Shown here in pieces: positions 1 to 11,886 of a DNA stretch of 64,000 bases. The position numbers and the translations under genes are program-made. The DNA comes from Cinnamomum chago. Lineage: Eukaryota > Streptophyta > Magnoliopsida > Laurales > Lauraceae. The stretch spans positions 41,385,501-41,449,500 of the forward strand of contig CP142458.1 of the NCBI GenBank assembly GCA_038049695.1, read 5' to 3'. The notes under the pieces are model-generated. The model did no database searches, had not been told where the DNA came from, and was given only the letters and a program-made list of their open reading frames with translations. Position 1 is the first letter of the stretch, and the number at the start of each line of letters is the position of its first letter.

Positions 1-1532
1 ACATTCTTCCTTTCTTAGGTGGCTGGTTAAACTCCACAAACCTTTTCTTATTGACCATCTCAATACTAGGCTGAATTTGAAGCTTTGTAGCCTTGAGAGG
101 TATAGCACTCTGTTTCATAAACAAAGAAGGTGCAGCCTTAGAGGACTCTCCGATCTCAAATCCAATACCAAATTTATTGTGGAAGGGCTTTTGAACTTTC
201 GGAATTTCATTGAGTTTCATTGTCCCTTCAATCGCTTGGAGCGCTTTGAGTTTTTGGCTACTTTCCAAGTTTTCAGCCTTTGCTCTAGCGATTTCAGTTT
301 CAAGTTTCATAGCCTCTTCCTTTTTATACTTATTTGATTTTCAAGGCCTTCCACCATTCTTTTATATTCTTTAACTTGAGTTTTCAGAGCAATAACTGAA
401 CTTTCATATTCATGGAGAAGTTTCAGATTTTTCTTACTTGTTTTACATTCCATGCTAAGTTCCTCAAGTGCAGCAATGAGTTCTTCTTCAAGATTGACCT
501 TAGCCTCCTCTTCCTCTTCCAGCTCTTGCTCCTCTTCTTCTTCAACAGTAACCATGAAGAGAGCTTCAGTTGCTTCAGCTGATTCATCATCGTCTGAAGT
601 TTCAGACGTGCTGTCATCTTGTTGACTTATAAAGTTTTTGCTTTGCCCCTTTTTCTGAAATTTTTCTTCCCTTTACTCTTATCAGCATAAGAGTCATTAT
701 CATTGTTTTCTTTCAGTGGACACTTCGCAGCAAAATGACCAACACCTCCACAATTGAAGCATTTAAAGGGTAGCTTCCCTTTGTACTTTCCATTGCTTCC
801 TTTCTTCAGCTTTCTAACAAATTGAGCCTCAAGCTCATCATCCTCAGTATCAGCATCATGACCAGCAATCTCTTTCCCCTTTTTCTGAGCTTTGAAGGCC
901 GCTTCTCTATCAGATGAGGACGTCTTGCCTATGCGCATCTCGTAGGCAGTGAGAGAACCATGCAATTCATCCACGGTGAAAGCATTCAGATCCTTAGCTT
1001 CTTCAATGGCAGAGACTTTGGAATCAAACCGGGAAAGGAGAGATCTTAGAACCTTTTTTACGATGACTGGTTCCTTAATCTCCTCCCCTAGTCCACGAAT
1101 GTCATTCGTGACTTCATTCACTCGTTGCAAGTAAGAGTCAATATTCTCGCTTTCCTCCATGCGAAGAGACTCGAATTGAGAGCGATGAGTTTGCAACTTT
1201 GCCTCTTTAATCTTCTCATCACCTTCATGAATGCTTTGCAACTTGTCCCATATTTCCTTGGCTGTTTTGCATGCAATAACTTTGACCAGCTCGCTGTCCA
1301 CAAGGCCACTAAAGAGTGCATTCTGCGCCTTGGAGTCGTTGTCTGCTAACATCTTCGTTGCAGCATCAGTGGGTACGATGGCAGCATTGTAACCGACTCT
1401 GACAGCCTCCCAGACATCATAGCCAAGTGATTTGATGAAGGCCTGCATTCTGATCTTCCAGAAGGAGTAATTAGAACCATCAAACAAAGGTGCTTTCATA
1501 TTCCCTGTATTAGATGCCATGTGATTTGACAA
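1..1532 (-). pseudogene. Copia gag (capsid/nucleocapsid) with frameshifts
   Basis: A 301-codon reading frame starts at 1532 with a typical plant Copia gag N-terminus (GSNYSFWKIRMQAFIKSLGY), followed by the helical UBN2-type capsid region. A zinc knuckle follows, C-x2-C-x4-H-x4-C (residues CFNCGGVGHFAAKC), encoded near 720-761. The frame then stops at 627. Homologous coding continues in another frame from about 655 to 310 as an acidic, Glu-rich coiled coil, and in a third frame from about 330 to the edge. That gives at least two frameshifts. It is not expected to make a full-length product. The coiled coil after the capsid resembles the intact protein at 39273-40847. Confidence 0.85.
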
Positions 1533-1570
1533 GAGATCACCCTCAGCGTGTTAAGCTTATCAAGGGAACC

Positions 1571-1584
1571 TGTCTCTGATACCA
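1571..1584 (-). other. Primer-binding site, initiator tRNA-Met
   Basis: The minus strand reads TGGTATCAGAGACA two bases inside the LTR. This matches the plant PBS complementary to the 3' end of initiator tRNA-Met (TGGTATCAGAGC) with one change near its end. It fixes the strand and the LTR boundary. Confidence 0.85.
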
Positions 1585-1586
1585 AT

Positions 1587-2856
1587 TGTTGGATATCGCG
1601 ATCACTGAGAGGGGGGGGGGGTGAATAAGTGATTTCTTAAAACCAGGTCCAATTTCAACAACAAAAGATCAAATCACACACACGGACAACGGATTTAACG
1701 TGGTTCACCAAAAAAGGCTACGTCCACGGTTCAAAGACTGTCCGAACACCGATCCGGAATAGGTCTGAATCTATTTAGTCGCACCAACGACAAAGAGCAC
1801 CAACCCTTGAGTTTCAGATAGCACCCACTATCTAGGAAGCACCTACTCCCTTTCCAAGATGTCTGCACCCACAGACAGGATCACCAAATCCCCAACACCA
1901 AGCACCCACTTGATGTTTTACAGAATAAAAGTTTAGATCTTTCTACAGCCCTTCCCCTCTCCAATCTCTCTCTCTCAATCCCTTACAGATCGAAATTTAA
2001 GCCATAAACAAAGAGACACTTATCTATGGACGAATCATCATCTTCATGAGCACATTCTCGTCCACACTTGCTGTAGAAACGTGCAACACAGCAACCCCAG
2101 CAGCACCTTCTTCTCACAATCACTCTTCTCTCTAAATCTTTCTTCTTTTAATAATGCCGTTTTCCAACCTCATATTTTCAGATCCTAAAAAGTTGGATCT
2201 CTAGCCAATAGAGGAAATTGCTCACAACAAAAAGATAGGAGGAATATCTTTTTGGCTTTCTTGCCAAGCAAAAGAACCCAACATGAAATTTCACGTTTTG
2301 GCTAGGCTGACTTACCATTTGGGTCAGATGAATATGATGGGCCATCTGCTTATTACTTTCCAGCACATAATGGGACCCACAGCAACCTACCCAAAAGATA
2401 TATTAATCTCGTAGTGCAGAAAAACTGCAAAATATATCTCCACTAGAAAATTCATAACTTCCTCTTCCGAGCTCGAAATGACATGATTCTTGAGCCAAAT
2501 GAAAGATATATCATAGGGCTACAACTTTCATGTTTTGAGATTTAACCCAGATTGACTGGACGGTAGAGTAAAAACACCTTGAAGCTGACTGGTTTAGGAA
2601 AAACAGCAACCTGAGAGAGATAGAGTTGTCCCGCTGTACGGGCCATAACTTTAAAACCTAAAGTCAGATCAACCCGATTCCAAGACCAAAAATCAAGTCC
2701 TATCACTGATGCACAAAAGTCATGTTGACCACTTTTTAGTCCAGATGTTAGTTGTGAAGATATAAGCACAACAACAGTTGGTTCATAGTTGTGTTGTTGT
2801 ACTTCACCACACTTGTTTGCAAAGTTTGTGACAATGTGTTGACAGTAATTCCAACA
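1587..2856 (-). repeat. 5' LTR of the Copia element, 1270 bp
   Basis: The ends are TGTTGGA (1587-1593) and TCCAACA (2850-2856), perfect terminal inverted repeats beginning TG and ending CA. A G-run at about 1611-1620 (a C-run on the coding strand) lies just inside the 3' end. The small ORFs inside look fortuitous. Confidence 0.85.
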
Positions 2857-4425
2857 CATAATCATGCTGGACACTTCATCAAAAACTCTCCATAACATCT
2901 CAAATTATAACACTAACCGCCAGGTGACCGAAATCTCCCAGGTTCCAGAGAGCTCCTCGCTCGAGCAAACTCTCCAGTTCACTCGAGCGCTGAGCTTTGT
3001 CGATCAAAGGAGATTCACTAGGCATTGTATGAGGCCATTCGAGAAAGAAACCATATCACGAAGATGTCATTCGAAGTTTTGAAAATTCAAAGTGTATAAG
3101 GAGCTCGGAATGTCCCCAAACTCAAAGAGTACCAAATTTTTATCAGATCGACATACGGGGTCCCTATTCACCTTGACCTAGTTTTGAACCCCGATACTTG
3201 TCTTGAGATTTCAAAAGCTCTATAGTATTTCATTGTTCCCTAGATTTATACTACATGCCTTGTTTTCCCGAAAGTATTGAATTACACTTGAAATAGTTAC
3301 TTGTCTTGAAGTGCATTGCACCACATGATATGACAGTGTGCCCTTAAGCACCCCCGTCTTGCCCGTTTGTTTATGTATTTGTACTCGATTTACTTGCATA
3401 TGTCTCGATTGTATTTGACCTATGAGTCGGCACCACTAAGCTTGGATAACCATGTTGGTCTGATCCACCGACTTGGAGATCCCCCTCTTGTCCCGCCAGC
3501 TGCAGTTTGGATCCCGCTATCCGGTCATTACTGTGGTCTTGTCCCGATGCCGCAGATTGCTACTGTGGTCCCCGATGCCCGGCTCGCTACCGTGGTCATG
3601 TATAGTATATGTATATGTATATGTTTTTATATGAGATCCATTGTTTCTCCTCACCTCGAGTGACTGAGATCAGTGCCTAGTTATTGCTCTATCACCTTAG
3701 TGATAGAGGACTTAGCTTCGTGTGGTTGCCATCTTGCTTGTTTCCCGTTTCCTTGGTCACCTTACATGTTTTACATTGCATCCTTGTAATTGAATAAATG
3801 TTTTATCTCGTTCATAGAATTTGTGATTTGAACAGGTTCACATGTTTTGAAGGTATATTCTTTTATTATCATATTGTCGTTGTTTTTCCCTCCATTTGCC
3901 AAATCGTCGTGTTTGATCTACTCTTTGGTACTCAGGTCCCGTTGTCGGTTATCTCGAGGAGGAGCTCGAGGAGGCGGTCGTAGAACCGCAGCAGTTAGTT
4001 GAGTGGCGTGCTGATGACATCATGTAGACGTTCGGTTGCTATGAGAGACTTATCTTTTTGGGGAAACTGTCTAACCATTCTTTGGATTGGTATTTTGGTT
4101 ATATTGGCCTGGTGGGCCTCTATTTTTGGGAAATGTAATTAAATGATATTTGTATAAACTTTAACTTACTTTGGGTAAACATGCTATAGATCATTGCTCA
4201 TTCTGATACAGTATCTTTATACTTGTGATATTGTTTTATGACCAAGGATGGTTGACTATATGATTTGCTACACGCTTCCGCACTTAATAGAAATGTTAAT
4301 TTATGGTTGCGATATCCTCACCGCGGACACCTGTGGGAAATTAAATAAACGTATGTTATTATTAAACAGATGTAATGTCCCGATCCCGGATCCGTCCTTC
4401 GGATTCCCGGTCCGGGGTCGCGATA
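2857..4425 (+). repeat. Gypsy-type LTR, family B, 3' part
   Basis: This stretch is a diverged copy, opposite strand, of the LTR at 52695-55690. Shared landmarks are the CTCGAG palindromes near 2960-2990, the text around 'aaggagctcggaatgtc' and the stretch near 4280-4330 with a chronic CGGAAG and CACCGCGG signature. It contains about the last half of the LTR. The 3' end reads ...GGGGTCGCGATA, apparently a mutated ...GCGACA; a related copy at 62465 begins TGTCGCGACC on the opposite strand. The 5' part is missing or lies beyond the Copia insertion. No coding potential. Confidence 0.7.
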
Positions 4426-5566
4426 GTGCTGGTGGCCTAGCCTGCTGCTGCTACTGAGGTGGTCTAACTTGGTTCTGAGCTGGTGCTTGATTCTGATGAG
4501 CTGCTTGTCTCTGTTGTTGGTTTCTATTTCCTTGGTTCTGAAGTTGTGGGCAATCCTTGATTGCATGGTTCATAGCCCCACATTTGAAACAGGCACCTGT
4601 GGCCTTACGACATTTATGAGTTTCGTGGTTCTTGCCACAGTGACCACGACCCTGCCTCACTTGACTATGCTCTTGTTTCGGTTTCTTGTTATGGTGCTGC
4701 TTCTGATTCTGCTGTTGGTAGTGTTGCTTCCTGTCTTAAACGATCAGGTTGTTAATATCCTCAAACTTATATGCCCGTTTGACTGCCTCATCATTTGTAG
4801 CTGGTGGAATTACTCCTATTGCATCCCTCATGATAATCGGGTTCAGTCCTTCCAAGAACTTCGTTATTTTCTTCTGCTTAGTGTCAATCAACTCAGTAGC
4901 ATATCTAGCCAATCTCTCAAACTTGGTGACATAGTCTAGCACAGTCATGCTGCCCTGCTTGAGCTGCTGAAATTCAATAGCCTTTTGTCTCTTAACATGG
5001 GAGGGAATGTACTTATCCTGGAATTCTATCTTGAATGCCGCCCATGCTTCTTCGTTAGCCATTACCGTGTATGGGTCCTTGACCGTTTGCCACCATCGAT
5101 CTGCAAGCCCATAGAATAGTGAAGCTGTGAGATTGACCTTCTGTCTCCCCATGCACGTAAAGACATCAAAGATTTTCTCGGTGTTAGCCAGCCAATCATC
5201 GGCAACTAACGGGTCCTCATTGCCCGAAAATACCTTCGGTGCTCTCTTCCTGAACCTCTCAAATAGCGCGTTAGGGTCATGATCCCTATTATGGATAACA
5301 ATCTGTGGACCCAAAGGTTGAGGCTGTGGAGCTAGATTTCTGTTCTTAAGAACTTCCAAGAGTTGCCTCTGGACTTGAGCCATTTCCTCATCTTTCTTTG
5401 CTATCTGTTCTTGAAATTTTGCTTAAGTCTCATTTGCATGCCTTTGTTGTACTATCATAGCTTGCATGAGTTCTTAGAACTGTGTAGCTGTTTGCGTATT
5501 AGTCGTGTCTGACTCATTCTGATTACTGCCTGAAGCATTATTGTTTGGAAATTTTCTTGGAGGCAT
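4426..5566 (-). pseudogene. Gypsy gag with four in-frame nonsense codons
   Basis: One frame runs from ATG at 5566 (MPPRKFPNNN) through a proline/Gln-rich N-terminus and a Retrotrans_gag capsid domain. Landmarks of that domain are FSGNEDPLVADDWL, ADRWWQTVK, FKIEFQDKYIP and SMTVLDYVTKFERLARYA. A Gln-rich linker and zinc-knuckle motifs follow (CGKNHETHKC and CFKCGAMNHAIKDC). The frame is interrupted by TAA at 5474-5476, TAA at 5423-5425, TAA at 4736-4738 and TAG at 4451-4453. No frameshift was seen between them. All four stops can be explained as CAA or CAG changed to TAA or TAG. The C-terminus is lost at the 4425 junction. Confidence 0.85.
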
Positions 5567-5710
5567 GATGCTATAAAACAAGGTGTTAGTACACAATAAA
5601 CATGGTATAAGGGTTTCTAAGGTCTTATACCGAACGAATCTATCAAACTCATGAATCCTCGCCACGTTCCTAAGACCTTTCTAGTTTCTTTTAAGTGCCT
5701 GAAACAAGTC

Positions 5711-5724
5711 CCGCTCTGATACCA
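5711..5724 (-). other. Primer-binding site, initiator tRNA-Met
   Basis: The minus strand reads TGGTATCAGAGCGG four bases inside the LTR end at 5729. It matches the initiator tRNA-Met PBS for 12 bases and anchors the adjacent 5' LTR and the gag. Confidence 0.85.
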
Positions 5725-8700
5725 GTCCTGTCACGACCCCAGAACGGGTCCCGGGCCCGCGACGTTGATTATGTTGTTTGTTTTCCCACAGGTTCCCACG
5801 GTGAGGATTCCCGAAACACGCAGAATCTGTCTCACACGATCAAGTTTGCGGAAGCGTGTAGCAAATCACATCCAGATGAGCACCAATAAAATTTTAAGTG
5901 CCATAACAAATTAATATCAAGACATAGTATCACAAGAAAGGAGTTAACATGGCATTCTCATCACAATTCAAGTTATGAGACTAACACAAAAAGGTAGTTA
6001 AGTTTAGTTACATCCCATAAGAGGCCAATAGAGGCTAATACAATTCTCAAAAATGATAAAAGAAACCCATGACCAAAATGGAGCGTAACTCAAAAACCGC
6101 CCGACGTCTAGTTGACATCGTCGGGTTGTCACTCTTTGACAGGGGGTGGCTCAAGAGCCTCCTCCTGACGCTCCTCCTCAAAGGCAACGTCACCTGTACC
6201 TGGGCACCAACATTCAAGGGTCAAACACAACGGTTTGGCAGGTAATCAATTTAGGCATGAGCATGTAATAAGTAAATGCTTAAAGAAACAAATAAGACAT
6301 TTTGCTGAATTGTAAATAGTTACATGACTAAGGTACATTTCAAAATACGAGCAAAGCTAACATGCATACTTATAATATCATGAATAGTTACAATCCACAG
6401 TGAGCCCATCCTTTCTTTATCATTTATAATGAAAAGAGCAAGCACGATATACATAATATAATCACGACACGATTCCCACATATACGGGGATTCCAGCCGC
6501 GGAACCAGACACACACGATGTGTAATAAAATACACAACCAGTCTACAGACAGTTCACATGTTTAAGGACCCCTAGGCAGTGGATCAAACTGAAAGGGCAG
6601 TCCAAGCTCAGTGGTGTTCACTTAAATTCATGAATGCAAAAAACACGGCGAAACACGTCTTAAACCAAATCAAGCTTGAAGGGGGAAATCACTAATCAGG
6701 ACTAAGCAAGACACGGCTAGCAAGAGGCATAAGTTTATATATGCAAAACACGTGTATGAAGTGACCCCCTTTCTATCCTCGGAACAATTTTCAAACGAAC
6801 TTATACTTAACTTCAAAACGAGTACATGATAATACTTGTTGCATCAAAACTAAAGTTCGAAACCAAAGTCTATCAAGCGTATGTAATGACCTTCGGTTGA
6901 CCCTTGTGTAATTGAAACCCAAATGTTGGAATTGCAAAGAGAATTGGGTGCCCCCGAAGTTAAAGACATTTCAAATTTCAATCACACAATGTCAGGCTAA
7001 AAGCCCCATAACATATTCTAGTTTTCATCCCTGTAGAAATCCTTCTAAAACAACTCATCTTGAAATTTTGGTCACCTGTCGGTCGGCCGAGACGAATATG
7101 TCAGTCAGCCGATGTCACGCCCCCAAACCAGAACCTCGGGGGCGGGAAATGGGATTAAGCATAAATGTATTTTACTTCTCCCAGGATCCGCGTGTGTGAA
7201 GACAACACATTCCAACACGTTCCGAATATTTTGCGGAAGCTTTTGTGGCGTTGCGACCCGAAGTCCGTGGCCATCGGATTCCGCGTCGCACTCAACCTTT
7301 AGCATATAGCTATTATATCAAGAATCATATCAGACTGGAGTAACCATCACAATAAATTACAGAGCTGACAGTAACAGGATATTACATTCCCAAATATGTT
7401 CAAGTTACAATTATCAATGTACATTAATTAAGAGTCCTAAGAAAAGGCTAATAAAAGCCATACAACAATAAGTTATAAACTACTACCCAAATGTGACGTA
7501 GCTCCGATGTCAAGCTCAATGTCTACATGACATAGCCGACAAACCAACCTGCAAGGCATGGCTCCACAGCCAATAAAACACTCAACTCGGGGCGAAGAAA
7601 TCTGAACCTGAGTACCAAAAGTAGTGGGTTAGACACGACGGTCTAGCAGGTGGATGAAAAGATAACAAATATACTGAAGGATAAAACATAAGATAAATCA
7701 TGATACTCGATCAAATGCTGCATATAATTAAACGGGTGCAAAGTCGGGAGTCTCGGGAAAAACCTGTATTCATTTCAAGCATGGGTAAAACATGAATATC
7801 TAATAAAACATGTGTTCGTTTACATCATCTATAATCATAGATATTTGACAATCGGGAGTTCATCTAAAACATGTATAAATATAGTGGTATGGCAAAACAA
7901 CGTTCATTTGAAACTTAAGTAAAAACATGAGTATACAACAAACCAGGTATTCATAGCAGTCTAGCAAAACCAATGTCCATTTGAAACATATGTGAAAATA
8001 CGGATGTTTAACAAACCGGGTGTTCTTTTAAAACCGATGTAACCAAAGAAATCTGACAAAACTAGTGTTCATTTAAACGTATTTCAAAGCATGGATATTT
8101 AAACAAATCGGGTATCATTTAAAACAGGTATAAACGTAGGGATCGGGCAAACAAGTGTCATTTGAAACAAAGCACGGATATTTAACAATTCGGGTATTCA
8201 TTTAAAACATGTGTAATCACATAAATCTAGTAAAACCATCAATCGTGTGAAACTTATGTAAAAGCATGGGTATTCGCCCAACCGGCATTCATTTAAAACA
8301 TGTGCGGGTACAAAGAACAGAAGGCAATATAATAATAACTGAATTTACATTGGAGAATATTAACACTTGTTTAAATAACAACTTTCATAAAGGAAACGAA
8401 TCATTCATCGGAAAGCAAGTAAGCAATATAAAACATGTCGGGTATCCAAGGAATCGGAAACTGGCAAGATGGCAATCACAAGAAGCTAAGTCCTCTATCA
8501 CCGAAGTGACAAGAGTATAACGGGACGTTGGTCTCAGTCACACAAGGTGAGGAGACTCAACGTAAATCATATATACAATATAAATATACGGGAACGGGAC
8601 CACGGTAGCGAACCGGGTATCGGGACGGGACCACGGTAATAACCGGGTATCGGGATCCAAACTGCAGCTGGCGGGACGGGAGAGGGATCTCCAAGTCGGT

Positions 8701-9579
8701 GGAACAAACCGACAACGTATCCAAGCTTAGTGATGCCGACTCATAGGTCAAATAACAAGCGGGACATATGCAAGTAAATCAAGTACAATAAATAAACGGG
8801 TAAAACGGGGGTGCTCAAGGGCACACTGTCATTTCATATCGGGAATACATCTCGGGACAAATAACTGTTACTAGAGTAACTTCAATGCTTTCGGGAAAAT
8901 AAGTCATATAATGCAAATCTTGGAAATGAGGTGAAACAATAAACTATAACAATTTCGGGAAAAATATTAATTTCAAGATCTATTTAAGTGAATAGGGGTC
9001 CCGTATGTCAATCATAGTCATTACTTGGTACTCTTTGAGTTGGAAGACATTCCGGGCTCCTTATGCACTTTTACTATTTTAAAATATTAACATGAGCTTA
9101 TGGGTAGTACTAGATGTTACAATAGCAAGAATCAAGATTATAAACGGTCCATCCTAGGCATGACATTAATCCGGAAACATCGAGCAACCTATTCAGTCAC
9201 CGAAAGGAATGGAATTCGCGATAACCAAGGGAAAGACTTGTGTTTAGATGTAAAGAAGATATCGCGTCGTTCCATCCCGTTCAAGATTGAAATGGATTGA
9301 ACTCCGATGCCACCGAATCAACCGTGAGGCATGTCGGCTCAAGACATTCTCACACATGGTCCAAACAGTCCAAAGAGGGTAGCCAGGGTCCCACCTAAAA
9401 CCAAGAATTAGTGTCTAGATCATCACCATTCTTTCCTTTTTGTTCCCTAGTCTTAGAGACCTTAGATTAGGGTACAATTGGTCTTAACACTAAGGTATAT
9501 ACCTCTAGGACTCATAGAAAGCCCAAAGGTTTCCAAAAAAAAAACAATATCAAATTTCACTGGGTCCAGAAATGCACAG

Positions 9580-9671
9580 GGTCCGATCGATCGGCCGATC
9601 GATCGGCCCAAAAAGCCTTACAGTTAAAAGACAGGCCGATCGATCGGCCTGTAGGTCCGATCGATCGGACC
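9580..9671. repeat. Palindrome cluster CCGATCGATCGG, LTR A copy 1
   Basis: Four closely spaced palindromic units share the core CCGATCGATCGG. They include an 18-bp perfect palindrome AGGCCGATCGATCGGCCT at 9633-9650 and GGTCCGATCGATCGGACC at 9654-9671. Sequences between the units are unique. The equivalent block in copy 3 is 36210-36300; in copy 2 (about 32340-32410) the palindromes are largely lost. The block lies several hundred bases downstream of the LTR TATA box, so it would be transcribed. Confidence 0.85.
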
Positions 9672-10128
9672 TGGGCGTGCAGCAGGTCCGGGACACTGAT
9701 CTTTCCTTCCTTTTTCCTTTCCTTTCCAACACTTAAACAATCACATAGAACTATAAACAAGAGGACTAAAACACATGTTTCCAAGACATTAAAATGAGCT
9801 AAAGAGCTCCTCATTTCAAGTTTCTCCCTTTCCATTCTTTCCATTCACAATAAATCTCAAGGTGGAGAAAACTCATTCATGTGAAACCATTTGAAACCTT
9901 GACAATATGATGCATACATTTTCCAAGCATGAACAAGAGGGAAATAACTCATCAATAAGCACATTTCGAAATCAATATTAATCATAGTGAAGACAACTAC
10001 TAAAATCACCAAAACCCTTAATGAAACAAGATTTTTCTCACAAAACATGTTAATAATCAAAACAATCCATTCATCCACTTGCCTTTGACTCTAATCAAGC
10101 AAATCAAGCTCCTAATCACCTCTCAAGC

Positions 10129-10428
10129 TCAAGATCCACAATCTTTGCAAGGTCCTCTAATGGACAAGGTAAGCTCAAAGGAAGTCTTGTGATGGAGGGT
10201 TCTCTTCACAAATGGTATCAATGGAAAGCTTGCAAGATGAGGAAGAAGAAGGTGGTCTCCATTTCTTGATTGATGAACTATTGGTGTGGCTTGGAGATGG
10301 AGAAGCAAGAAGAAGAAGAGAAGCACAAGGGAAAACCCTAGGCTGCTGGTTTGTGCTGGAAAATGAGGAATGGAATGGAATGAAAGGGGATGGGTTCCTC
10401 TTATAAGCAAGTGAGGTTTGGGTCCCAC
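10129..10428 (-). other. LTR A copy 1 leader: TATA region, short ORF, intron-less junction
   Basis: A TATA-like box (TATAAGA, 10406-10400) is followed by a leader with a short frame that ends at 10129. Its hydrophobic start (LVLLFFFLLLHLQA) and end (GPCKDCGS) can be read across the point where copies 2 and 3 carry a 131-132 bp GT-AG intron. Here the flanks are joined directly between 10145 and 10144 (TTGCAA then AGATTG). The peptide is conserved among copies, but translation is not proven. Confidence 0.5.
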
Positions 10429-10916
10429 AACTTAAAGAACTTGGGTGGCTGAAATCATCTAATTCGGGACCTCGGATGGATTCGACGAAGAAGGAAGAAA
10501 TGATCGTCGAAATATCTAGTTTCCAAAAAGTATATGTTTCACGGATTTCGAGAATATCGAGTCTTGGGTACAGATTTGGTGTGCAATGACTGTTTGGCCC
10601 TCAAGGCCAAGAAATCGGGTTTCGGGTTCTCAAATGGATACGAGGTCAACATGAAAGTTGTAGGGTTCCTCAAGATGAATGCAACGGGCCAAAAACACAA
10701 TACGAAACAAATCGGGAAAATCTCACAAGTAAATGCAAAGCCGAAAAGGGAACCCCAAAAGGGCCCCACAAGCTACCAAAGCACTCAAAAGCCCAAAACT
10801 AGAAGAAAACCCATTCTAGCTCACAAACTCAACCCAACAAATACTAATCCCACTAAAAGAACTAATCCACAAATAAAACAACACTAATCCAAGAGATTAG
10901 CGGTCGGGTTCTCACA

Positions 10917-11166
10917 GCCGACAGCTGACCGACGAGCTGACCGACCGATTTTCCTAGAAAACCTCAACTCTCGGGAAAAGGAACTGAACTGACTTTGGTT
11001 GGCTATCGGTCGACCGAGGTGGGAAACGTCGGTTAACCGACAGCTAACCGAAATCTCCTTGACGAAATGCAGGTCTCGGGAAAAGGAGCCGACTAAGTTC
11101 GGTTGGCTGTCGTCGACCGAAGTTTGAATTTCGGTTAGCCGACAGCTGACCGACACTGCGCGGTCA
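10917..11166. repeat. Palindrome cluster in LTR C (GTCGGTTAACCGAC type)
   Basis: This cluster of GC-rich inverted motifs includes TCGGTCGACCGA, GTCGGTTAACCGAC and several partners such as CAGCTGACCGAC and GGTTAGCCGAC. It continues on the other side of the solo LTR at about 7079-7112. In LTR orientation it lies about 700-950 bp downstream of the TATA-like box at 11879, as in families A and B. Confidence 0.7.
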
Positions 11167-11632
11167 GTGCGTTTCAAGTCAGATTTTTACATTTCTTCTT
11201 CCCTTCTTTTTATTTCTCCTTCAACCTGCACTTCCCTGAGCCTACAAGCTCTCCAAGGGATTAAACATACGTATTCAAGCACAATTTAAAACATCTCATT
11301 CCCATTCTCCAATCTAAAACAAAATCCCTAAAATTTCCATTCAAGACATAATTTTCCAATGAAATGAAGAGAATGAAAAGAAAGCAAACCAAATGCACAC
11401 ATGCTAACATCCATTCTAAATTGTTTACTTGCCTTAGTCAAAAGATGTCACAATCTTCTTCAAGCACTCCCACTTAAGCTAAGCCAAAGGCTACAAAACC
11501 CAATGAAAACCATTCAAAACTCACTCAAACTTGAAAACAAGAAACCCATTTTCACAAAAGGTTTGCAAACATGAAAAACAAGATCTTTAGGAACCAAAAA
11601 GGCTCCATTAAAAGGATGGGTTGGATCTCTTA

Positions 11633-11886
11633 CCTAGAAAAGGCCAAACAAGAGAGAAGGAAGGAAATGGAGATCTTGCCCAACTAGAAACTTCAAGAAA
11701 CTTGTATCAATGGAAAGCTTGGGATGAGAGGAAAAAGATGATGGTCTTGGAATTCCATTTGGAGTCTTCTAGCTTGATCATTCAAGAGAAATGAAGTGGA
11801 AAGAAAAAGGGCTTTCTCTCCTTGGCTGCTCTAGGGTTAGGGTTTAAGAGTGAAAAGAGGGAAGGAGAAGGAGTTAACTTATAAAT
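11633..11886 (-). promoter_or_regulatory. LTR C putative core promoter and leader splice donor
   Basis: On the minus strand, TTTATAAG (11886-11879) is a TATA-like box. About 250 nt downstream is CTAG|GTAAGA, a near-consensus plant 5' splice site, with its first intron base at 11633. The spacing is close to that in family A, where intron removal can be inferred. The acceptor was not identified here. Confidence 0.4.

Larger units (their letters stand above)
1..2856 (-). mobile_element. Copia LTR retrotransposon, 5' part only (cut by window edge)
   Basis: Read on the minus strand, this is a 5' LTR (2856 to 1587), a primer-binding site complementary to initiator tRNA-Met (1584 to 1571) and a gag region (1532 to the window edge). 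The rest of the element, including any pol, lies outside the window. The right end abuts a Gypsy LTR fragment, so the element probably inserted there; the matching target duplication cannot be tested. The C-run near the LTR 3' end is also seen in the hairpin elements further right. The superfamily call rests on the type of gag. Confidence 0.85.
7113..10916 (-). mobile_element. Solo LTR, Gypsy-type family A, copy 1 (3804 bp)
   Basis: The + strand starts TGTCACGCCCCC at 7113 and ends GGGTTCTCACA at 10916; on the minus strand this is TGTGAGAACCC...GGGGGCGTGACA. The flanking 5-bp repeats GCCGA at 7108-7112 and 10917-10921 are identical. No primer site, gag or pol is present, so a solo LTR is the simplest reading. 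The insertion lies within the LTR of family C. Relatives are at 29791-33778, 34826-52694 (split) and 63724 onwards. This copy lacks the leader intron found in copies 2 and 3. Confidence 0.85.

Noticed and set aside
7500-9100. Long stretch of repeated ACATGTGTTCATTTAAAAC-like text in LTR A as a satellite
   Set aside because: Units are irregular and much diverged, and the block is an integral part of every family A LTR, so it is not a separate satellite array.
10534-10887. 117-codon frame repeated at 33395-33727 and 34855-35208
   Set aside because: Antisense to the first 380 bp of LTR A; the copies are young enough for chance preservation, one is frameshifted, and no domain is recognisable.
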